Below, in pieces: positions 25,453-31,884 of a stretch of DNA of 34,491 bases (the first letter of the stretch is position 1; each line of letters begins with the position of its first letter). The DNA lies in NCBI GenBank assembly GCA_023511855.1, contig JAIMAR010000011.1:1-34491 (forward strand). The letters are read 5' to 3'. The translations under genes were made by a program, and so were the position numbers. The DNA is from Bryobacteraceae bacterium. Its GTDB lineage: Bacteria > Acidobacteriota > Terriglobia > Bryobacterales > Bryobacteraceae. The notes beneath the pieces were generated by a model. That model was given only the letters and a program-made list of their open reading frames with translations, had not been told where the DNA came from and ran no database searches.

Positions 25453-26517
25453 ATGGGTGCATTCGTAGGGCGGGGGCGGTTGAACTCCACCCGCGAGGGA
25501 TTGCCGTTGGCACTGAAACGTACAGTCAAGAATGCCGGACTCTTGCTGCTGCGCCGTTGCGGGATCTACCGGCTGGCGGCCAGTTCCGCCCGCCGGACCA
25601 GCCGGCTGCTGATCCTCGGTTTCCACGGCATTTCGTTGGCCGATGAGCATGAATGGAACCCGGGCCTTTATATCACCGCAGCTCAACTCCGGCAGAGAAT
25701 GGAACTGCTGAGAAGCTGGGAGGCGAACGTCCTGCCGCTGGAAGAGGCGCTCGAGCGGCTCACTTCCCGGTCTTTGCCGCCCCGCAGCGCGGTGATCACC
25801 TTTGACGACGGTTTTGTGGACTTTGCCGCACAGGCTGCCCCGATTCTGAGGGAGTTCCGCTATCCGGCCACGTTGTACTTGACGACACATTATTGTTCGC
25901 ACCGCGCGCCGGTGTTCAATCTGGCGGTCAGCTATGTCCTTTGGAAATCCGGCGCGGCCGAGGCCGATTTGCACCCGCTTGGGGTTCCGTTGCGGCTGCG
26001 TTGGTCCAATGACCAAGAGCGGCAGGCATCAGTGAGGACCTTGCTGGAATACTGTGAGCAACGGCAGATGAGCACGGCGGACCGCAATGAAATCGCCGCA
26101 GGGCTGGCGGCGCGGTTGGGGGTGGACTACGCCGGCATTCTGGACCGCCGTTTGTTACAAATCCTTGCGCCCGCGCAGGTCTCGGAGTTGAGCCGGGCTG
26201 GCATCGATATCCAGCTCCATACCCACCGCCACCGTGTCCCGTTAGACCGGCAGCTTTTCCTCCGGGAGATCGAGGATAACCGGGAGCGGATCCGGGAGAT
26301 GACGGGCCGCAGGGCGGCGCACTTCTGCTATCCGAGCGGGGTCCATGCGGCCGAATTTCTGCCGTGGCTGTCTGAGGCCGGCATCGAGAGCGCCGTCACT
26401 TGTGAGATGGGGGCGGCCGGCCCCCGGTCGCACCGGCTGTTGTTGCCGCGAGTGTTGGATCAGACCGGCGTGAGCTCACTGGATTTTGAAGCATGGCTGT
26501 GCGGGGTCCGAGTGTGA
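25453..26517 (+). CDS. Polysaccharide deacetylase (NodB-like, CE4)
   Basis: 354 residues if the ATG at 25453 is used; TTG codons at 25501 or 25507 are alternatives that would start nearer the usual family N-terminus. The metal-binding and base motifs are ITFDDGFVDFA at about 115-125 (DD), and LHTHRHRV near 255, which fits the H-x3-H-like metal pair. A later FCYPSGVHAAEF block matches the NodB barrel's catalytic region. CE4 enzymes remove N-acetyl groups from glycans such as GlcNAc polymers. No signal peptide is evident at either start. It is divergent from the GT39-like gene and overlaps the next gene by four bases (GTGA). Confidence 0.85.
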   Translation: MGAFVGRGRLNSTREGLPLALKRTVKNAGLLLLRRCGIYRLAASSARRTSRLLILGFHGISLADEHEWNPGLYITAAQLRQRMELLRSWEANVLPLEEALERLTSRSLPPRSAVITFDDGFVDFAAQAAPILREFRYPATLYLTTHYCSHRAPVFNLAVSYVLWKSGAAEADLHPLGVPLRLRWSNDQERQASVRTLLEYCEQRQMSTADRNEIAAGLAARLGVDYAGILDRRLLQILAPAQVSELSRAGIDIQLHTHRHRVPLDRQLFLREIEDNRERIREMTGRRAAHFCYPSGVHAAEFLPWLSEAGIESAVTCEMGAAGPRSHRLLLPRVLDQTGVSSLDFEAWLCGVRV

Positions 26518-27740
26518 GGAGACCTCTGCTGCTTGCCTGCGCCGCGGTGTTTTTGCTCGCTTTTTTCGCCGGATTATCCTTCGCCCGGCTGGGCGGTGAG
26601 TTGGACCGGCCGGCCGGAGGCGATGGGCCCTACTACTCGGGGTTAGCCCAGTCGCTGGCGCAAGGAAAAGGCTACATTCTGGCCCGGAGTCCTTGGCCGG
26701 AAGCGCCTCATTTAGGCCGGCTGCCGGTGTGGCCTTTTTTGTTGAGCTTGCCGATGCGGGTGTTCCCGGAAGCCGGAGAATTCGCCGTGCTGCGGATTTC
26801 GGCGGTGTTTTTCCACGCGCTGGCTTCGGCCCTGCTGGTGTGCCTCACCTATCAATTCTGGAAGCGCCTTCGTGTTGCAGCGGCGGCAGGTGTGATGCTC
26901 GCTTTATACGCGCCCGCCTATGGGCTGCTCAGTGACGGCTATCCCGAGCCGTGCTGGCTGGCGCTGACGCTAGCGGGGATCCTTTTGATCCGGCGCGGTG
27001 GGGCGTCGCAATTTGCCGGGGCGCTGGTGGCCGGAGTTGCGGTCCTGGTGCGCTCCAACTTTGTGATTCTGCCGCTCACGCTGGCTGTCGCGGCGTGGGT
27101 CTGGCGTCCGAACAGGTTCCCTCGAGCGGCTCGATGTCTGGGCCTGCTGGCGCTGTTCTTGATTCCCTCGGGACTCTGGGTTCTCCGGAACTACGCAGTT
27201 TCCGGAGCTTTCCCGGTGCTTAGCGCGATGGAAGGGGAGACGTTCTACGGGGGGAACAACGCAGTGACCGCCGGCGATTGGCAGTATTGGGGCTACTGGG
27301 TCTTTCCGGACCGCATTCCGGGAGAGACGCCCAAGCAGAAGCTCGCCCAGGCCATGGATGAAGCGGAGTTGAACCGTTATTACCGCCGCAAGGGGCTGTC
27401 GTTTCTTCGGGCGAATTGGGGATCCATTCCTAAGATGGTGCTGGGCAAGCTGGTGCGCGGATTCGTGCCGGTTCCGGTTGTTCCGCGCCTGACCTCTTTT
27501 CTGGGATCGTTTTTCCGGGCTGCGCTGTTGGGCGCGTTTCTGCTCTTGGTGCTGAGGCATGGGCCGGCGGACCGGTGGTACAGCACACTGCTGTGGGCGG
27601 TGTTTCTGGTGGTGTTGGTGACGACGCTGGTGTTTTATGGATCGGCGCGGTTCACTTTTTGCCTGGAGCCGTTTTTGATTCCGCCGGTTGCCGCTGTTCT
27701 GTTCGGCCGGGGCGCTGGGGACGGCGAGGGCACCGGTTAA
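26514..27740 (+). CDS. Membrane glycosyltransferase, GT39/PMT-like
   Basis: 408 residues taking GTG at 26514, which overlaps the deacetylase TGA (GTGA); an ATG at 26493 would add seven residues. The protein has about ten membrane helices. After the first helix the loop GGDGPYYSGLAQSLAQGKGY resembles the first extracytoplasmic loop of the dolichyl/polyprenyl-phosphate mannosyltransferase clan; PVWPFLLSLPMRVFPEAG and EGETFYGGNNAVTAGDWQYW are other family-like blocks. It probably transfers a sugar from a polyprenyl phosphate, outside the cytoplasm. Linked to a deacetylase, it may decorate the surface glycan. It converges with the next gene, the two stop codons sharing TTAA. Confidence 0.75.
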   Translation: MRRPLLLACAAVFLLAFFAGLSFARLGGELDRPAGGDGPYYSGLAQSLAQGKGYILARSPWPEAPHLGRLPVWPFLLSLPMRVFPEAGEFAVLRISAVFFHALASALLVCLTYQFWKRLRVAAAAGVMLALYAPAYGLLSDGYPEPCWLALTLAGILLIRRGGASQFAGALVAGVAVLVRSNFVILPLTLAVAAWVWRPNRFPRAARCLGLLALFLIPSGLWVLRNYAVSGAFPVLSAMEGETFYGGNNAVTAGDWQYWGYWVFPDRIPGETPKQKLAQAMDEAELNRYYRRKGLSFLRANWGSIPKMVLGKLVRGFVPVPVVPRLTSFLGSFFRAALLGAFLLLVLRHGPADRWYSTLLWAVFLVVLVTTLVFYGSARFTFCLEPFLIPPVAAVLFGRGAGDGEGTG

Positions 27741-28867
27741 CGCATCGTTGAGACGTTGGAGCCTAACAATTCCGTATAGATCTCGGCAATGCGCCGGGCG
27801 GCGGCTTCGATGCTTAGGTTCTCCCGGGCATAGCGGGCCGCCTCGGCGCCGAGCCGGCGGCGCAGCGCCTCATCCCGGATCAGCACGGCCAGCTTGGCGG
27901 CGAGGTCGTCGGGGTCGTCGGGGCGGCACAGCAGGCCCCGCTCGTTGCGTCCGATCAGCTCGGGGGTCCCGCCGACTTCGGTCCCGACCGCGCAGCAGCC
28001 GCAGGCCATGGCTTCCAGCAAGGCGTTCGAAAAGGCCTCCGAGCGGGAGCAGAGCACAAAGATGTCAAGGGCGCGCAAAAGCGACGGGACATCGCGAGTG
28101 GGTGGCAGAAACAGGCAATCACCTTCCAGGCCAAGCCGCCGGCTGTGCGCTTGCAGCCTGCCGAGCTCCGGCCCGTCCCCCACAATGATGAGTCTCAGGC
28201 CTGATTGCAGGGAACGAAGCTTTGCAAAGGCTTCGATCAGAACCTCGAGGGCCTTCTCGGGCCGCAGAACCGCGAGTGTGCCGATTGCCAGGGAGGCGCC
28301 TTGTAGAAAATCGAAATCCGGTCTGGGGCCTGGCGAAAACTGGCTGAGGTCAACGCCGTTGTAGCAAAGGCGAATCCGCTCGGAGGGGACTCCTTCGTCC
28401 TCCACCATGTGGCGCCGCATGGCCTCGCAGTTGACCACGACCGCATCCACCATTCGGTCCACAACGCGCAGTTCTTTTCTAGTGCGTGGGTCGGCCAGGC
28501 CCCGGTGGCCGAGCTGGCTGGCCAGCACGGCCGGAACCCGCAGAAGCTTGGCCAGTGGGACCAAGAAGACGGCCGTGGGATCCCAGGCGTGGACCACGCG
28601 GATGCGGTGCCGGCGGATGTACCGGGCCGCCTCGACAGCAGCCTTCACAGCGCTCCAGGAGGCCAGGGAACGCACGGGCAACTCGAGGATGGGGATTCCA
28701 GCGTCTTTCAGTTCCTCGTAGCGCAGCCCGCGGGCGGAGTAAGTGGCGACGTGAGGAACAAAACGCGCGCGGTCGAGGGTCAAGGCAATCTTGGCGACAT
28801 CCCTTTCGATGCCCCCGCAGTTCAGCTCACGCACAGCCAACAGGACCGGTACAGGCTTCACGCGCAC
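27737..28867 (-). CDS. Glycosyltransferase, GT4 family
   Basis: 376 residues from a GTG at 28867 that lies three bases after the stop of the upstream gene (GTG at 28861 is an alternative). N-terminal acceptor domain with LNCGGIERDVAKIALTL at 15-31 and HAWDPTAVF near 93. Donor domain with NGVDL at 170-174, VLRPEKALEVLIEAF at 200-214, VGDGPELGRL at 229-238, and the E-x7-E pair Glu277/Glu285 in SEAFSNALLEAM. That is a complete, ordinary retaining GT4 enzyme, using a nucleotide sugar on the inner face of the membrane. Its 3' end shares TTAA with the convergent GT39-like gene. Confidence 0.93.
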   Translation of the reverse strand: MRVKPVPVLLAVRELNCGGIERDVAKIALTLDRARFVPHVATYSARGLRYEELKDAGIPILELPVRSLASWSAVKAAVEAARYIRRHRIRVVHAWDPTAVFLVPLAKLLRVPAVLASQLGHRGLADPRTRKELRVVDRMVDAVVVNCEAMRRHMVEDEGVPSERIRLCYNGVDLSQFSPGPRPDFDFLQGASLAIGTLAVLRPEKALEVLIEAFAKLRSLQSGLRLIIVGDGPELGRLQAHSRRLGLEGDCLFLPPTRDVPSLLRALDIFVLCSRSEAFSNALLEAMACGCCAVGTEVGGTPELIGRNERGLLCRPDDPDDLAAKLAVLIRDEALRRRLGAEAARYARENLSIEAAARRIAEIYTELLGSNVSTMR

Positions 28868-28870
28868 CCC

Positions 28871-30013
28871 TTAGTGTTCCAGTGTCTCCGAGATGATTCG
28901 CATCATCGACCGGTAGAACCACTCCGGCGAGTGGCCGGCCGCTTTGCGCCGCCCGTTTTCGATCAACCGGCTGCGCAGATCCGGTTTTGTGAACACACGG
29001 AGCACGGCGTCTGCTAGCGCTTCGTGGTTCCCGCGACCCGCCAGTAGAGCCTCCACGCCATCCTCGGCCAATTCCGGCACGCCGCCCACGCGCGTGGCCA
29101 CCACGGGCAGGCCCGCGCTCATGGCCTCCAGCAAGACATTGGGCGAGCCCTCGCTGTGGGAGGCGAGCAGGAACACATCCGCAGCCGCATAGTAGGACGC
29201 GATCTGGTCCTGATGGCCGGCAAAGATCACGTCGTGGGCCAGTCCAAGCCGGTCTGCCAAAGCTCCCAAGCGGCGGCGCTCCGGACCATCCCCGACGATC
29301 AGCAACCGGAGAGGCTGCGCCGGCATGCGGTCCCGCAACAGGCGGAAAACGCGAAGCGCATCGGCGTGTCCCTTTTCCTGGGAAAGGCGGCCGACGGTCA
29401 ACACGACGCGCTCGCCCGCGGCGATGCCCAGATGGCGGCGCAGTTCCGACGCTTGGTCCGGGCGGACATCGACAGGGCTGACGGGCATGTGCTGGATCCG
29501 GATCCGGGCGGAGGGGAGGCCGTGCCGCTCGAGGTCTTGAGCGAAGGGGCGGCACACGGTCACCACGCGGGCGGCGGCGCGGAGCGACCAGCGGTCGAGC
29601 TGGTTGTAGAGGCGCATTTTCAGGTCCGTCGCCGTGTAGCCGTGATGGAAGGCCAGCCAGCACGCTTTGCGGTGCAAGCCGGCGAAACGCACCAGGAAAT
29701 GAGACTTCACGGCGTTGGTCCAGAGGACATCCGGACGCAGCCGTTCCACCAGCTCATTAAGCTGGCGCAGGACTGCGAGGTCGAATCTTCCTCGCTCGCG
29801 GATGAATTCCAGCGAAAGGCCTGCCTGGCGTGCGGCTGCGGTGAAACTGTTTTCTTCCGGCCAGCCGCGGCGGTGAAAAAGGGCCACTGCGAGATCCGCC
29901 CGCGGCAGATCAGCGGGAGCCAATTGCGCCTGGCGGGCGAAGACCAAGACGGGTTTGGCGGAACCGGAGACTGTCGTAGCCTCCAGCAGAGTCAGAATTC
30001 GGATCGCGTTCAC
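28871..30013 (-). CDS. Glycosyltransferase, GT4 family
   Basis: 380 residues from a GTG at 30013. Acceptor domain with TVSGSAKPVLVFARQA at 14-29 and WTNAVKSHFLVRFAG at 98-112. Donor domain with TVGRLSQEKGHADALRVF at 206-223, VGDGPERRRLG at 240-250, and Glu288/Glu296 in SEGSPNVLLEAMSAG; all GT4 landmarks are present. Donor sugar unknown. It is immediately upstream of the second GT4 gene with a three-base gap, so the two act as an operon, probably adding successive sugars. It diverges from the flippase gene across 153 bases. Confidence 0.93.
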   Translation of the reverse strand: MNAIRILTLLEATTVSGSAKPVLVFARQAQLAPADLPRADLAVALFHRRGWPEENSFTAAARQAGLSLEFIRERGRFDLAVLRQLNELVERLRPDVLWTNAVKSHFLVRFAGLHRKACWLAFHHGYTATDLKMRLYNQLDRWSLRAAARVVTVCRPFAQDLERHGLPSARIRIQHMPVSPVDVRPDQASELRRHLGIAAGERVVLTVGRLSQEKGHADALRVFRLLRDRMPAQPLRLLIVGDGPERRRLGALADRLGLAHDVIFAGHQDQIASYYAAADVFLLASHSEGSPNVLLEAMSAGLPVVATRVGGVPELAEDGVEALLAGRGNHEALADAVLRVFTKPDLRSRLIENGRRKAAGHSPEWFYRSMMRIISETLEH

Positions 30014-30166
30014 CTTGCCTGTCTGGTTGAGCCCGCATCAGTGCGGCGTTGCCCGAAAGGTAATTGTACTGGAGAGTGGGGATTGTGGGCGGACCTGCGG
30101 GTTGCCTGGGCGCAGCCGCGCCGATTACACTGCCAGTTGCAGCCGGGGTAACCGGCAAAGGGCAGC

Positions 30167-31645
30167 GTGAGTTCTTTTGCTTATCGAAGGATCATTCAAT
30201 CCTCCGCCGTTTACGGCGCCGGGATCGTGGCGGCTAGGCTCGCCAGTTTCGCCTTGCTTCCGGTCTACACACGTTACCTGGCGACCTCCGATTACGGCAC
30301 CCTGGAGCTCCTGGACACGACGCTGTTTGTCGTAGGGCTTCTGCTTGGAGGAAGGTTTGCGGACGCGCTCTACTACCACTACAGCCTGGCGGAGAGTGCG
30401 GCGCAAAAGCGGCGGGTACTGAGCACGGTCACTTTGGGCGCCTGGCTGATTGGGGCGGCTGGCGCGGCTTGCGGCTGGCTGCTGACGCCTTTCATCAGCC
30501 GGCTGGTGTTTCAAGATCCTTCGTATGCGCGCTACTTTCAGATCGTGTTCTTGAGCTTCGGCCTGGGAATCCCGGTGGAAGTGGGATTTGCCCGCTTGCG
30601 CGCCATGGACCGGCCCGTGCTTTACGTGACAGCGTCCCTGGTGCGGCTTTGCCTCACGCTGGCATTGACGATTTATTTGGTGGTTTTTCTGGGCATGAAA
30701 GTGGAAGGGGTTCTGTATAGCAACCTCACGGCCACTGTTCTCCTTGCCGGCGCGCTGACGGCGGCCTCAGTGTGGGCTGCCGGGCTCCACTTTTCCTTGG
30801 ACCTCTTCCTGAAAACGTTGCGATTCGCGGTTCCGCTCGGCATTGCCGGCATCGGCCTCTTCCTCATTCATTTCGGCGACCGGTTCTTTCTCCAGCGGTA
30901 CGCCGGCCTAGGCGAGATTGGAATTTACGCCTTAGCGTACAAGCTGGGCATGCTGGTCAGCCAGATTCAGCTTGCCTTCGGCACGTACTGGGGCGCACAG
31001 GGATACCAGATTCTGCGGAGCCCGGAGGGCCCGAAGGTATTCGCACGGGTGAACACGTATTTGATGGCGGCGGTGGTCTGGGGCGGGCTGGCGATCGTGA
31101 GCTTCACTCCGCCGGTGGTGGCCCTGATCGCGGCGCCCCCGTATGCGGCGGCCGTCCAATATGTGCCATGGATCGTTCTGGCCTACGTGCTGCGGGTGGA
31201 AGCGGACTATTTTCGCTTCACCTTGTATCTGGATGGGGCTACGGGAACCGATGCGGCGCTGGTTTGGATCGCCGCGGCTGTGTGCACGCTGGGATATGCC
31301 CTTTTCATTCCCAGTTTCAAGTTATGGGGCGCGGTCGCTTCGACGCTGGCGGCTTTCGTTGTGCTTACGGCGGCGGCGCGGTGGGTCTCGGTGCGGCGCC
31401 GCCCGTTCCCACTAGAGAATTCGCGGCTGATTCACCTGGCGTTGACGGCGGCGCCCCTGGCGGCGCTGAGTCTTTGGTTCCGGCCGGCAAAGAGCTGGGA
31501 GAGCTGGGCAGTGGCAGGGATGACGACGCTGGCCTATCCGCTGCTGCTATGGGTTTCCGGTTTTGTGCGTCCAGGCGAAAGAACCGCCATGATCTCCCTG
31601 TTGCGGGAAATGTGGCGGAAATCCGGGTTGGCGCCTTCACCCTGA
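30167..31645 (+). CDS. Wzx-type lipid-linked oligosaccharide flippase
   Basis: 492 residues with about 12-14 membrane helices, from a GTG at 30167 preceded by AAAGGG. The N-terminus SSAVYGAGIVAARLASFALLPVYTRYL is the typical polysaccharide-synthase/MOP entry, and PVYTRYLATSDYGTLELLDT at about 30-49 is the family hallmark. Basic residues line the helices as in Wzx. Wzx flips undecaprenyl-diphosphate-linked repeat units to the periplasm before polymerisation. A Wzy/ligase-type protein is encoded at 17332-18723. The gene is transcribed alone and converges on the malectin protein gene. Confidence 0.92.
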   Translation: MSSFAYRRIIQSSAVYGAGIVAARLASFALLPVYTRYLATSDYGTLELLDTTLFVVGLLLGGRFADALYYHYSLAESAAQKRRVLSTVTLGAWLIGAAGAACGWLLTPFISRLVFQDPSYARYFQIVFLSFGLGIPVEVGFARLRAMDRPVLYVTASLVRLCLTLALTIYLVVFLGMKVEGVLYSNLTATVLLAGALTAASVWAAGLHFSLDLFLKTLRFAVPLGIAGIGLFLIHFGDRFFLQRYAGLGEIGIYALAYKLGMLVSQIQLAFGTYWGAQGYQILRSPEGPKVFARVNTYLMAAVVWGGLAIVSFTPPVVALIAAPPYAAAVQYVPWIVLAYVLRVEADYFRFTLYLDGATGTDAALVWIAAAVCTLGYALFIPSFKLWGAVASTLAAFVVLTAAARWVSVRRRPFPLENSRLIHLALTAAPLAALSLWFRPAKSWESWAVAGMTTLAYPLLLWVSGFVRPGERTAMISLLREMWRKSGLAPSP

Positions 31646-31781
31646 AGGATGAGGGAAGCAACCTCAATTAGGGACCAAGGGGCCAGAAATGCAAAGAGAT
31701 TGCGTAACCGGGGCAACGCCTTCGCCCGCGTGACCTATCGGCGCTGCAAGCAGCGACAGGAGAAGTTGCGGCGCGGATGGA

Positions 31782-31812
31782 GCGGGCACAGGGTGCAGTT
31801 GTGCGTGCCCGC
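31782..31812. terminator. Hairpin between convergent flippase and malectin-protein genes
   Basis: GCGGGCAC (31782-31789) pairs perfectly with GTGCCCGC (31805-31812), an 8-base stem with a 15-base loop, in the 239-base gap between convergent genes. A second small stem, GCGCC/GGCGC, lies at 31862-31876. No U-tract follows on either strand, so this is a candidate bidirectional stop only. Confidence 0.3.
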
Positions 31813-31884
31813 CCCATCTGGATGTAAGTTGTTCTCTCGAAACAAAGGAACGGCCCATAAAGCGCCGCAGGGGCGCAGGCCTCG

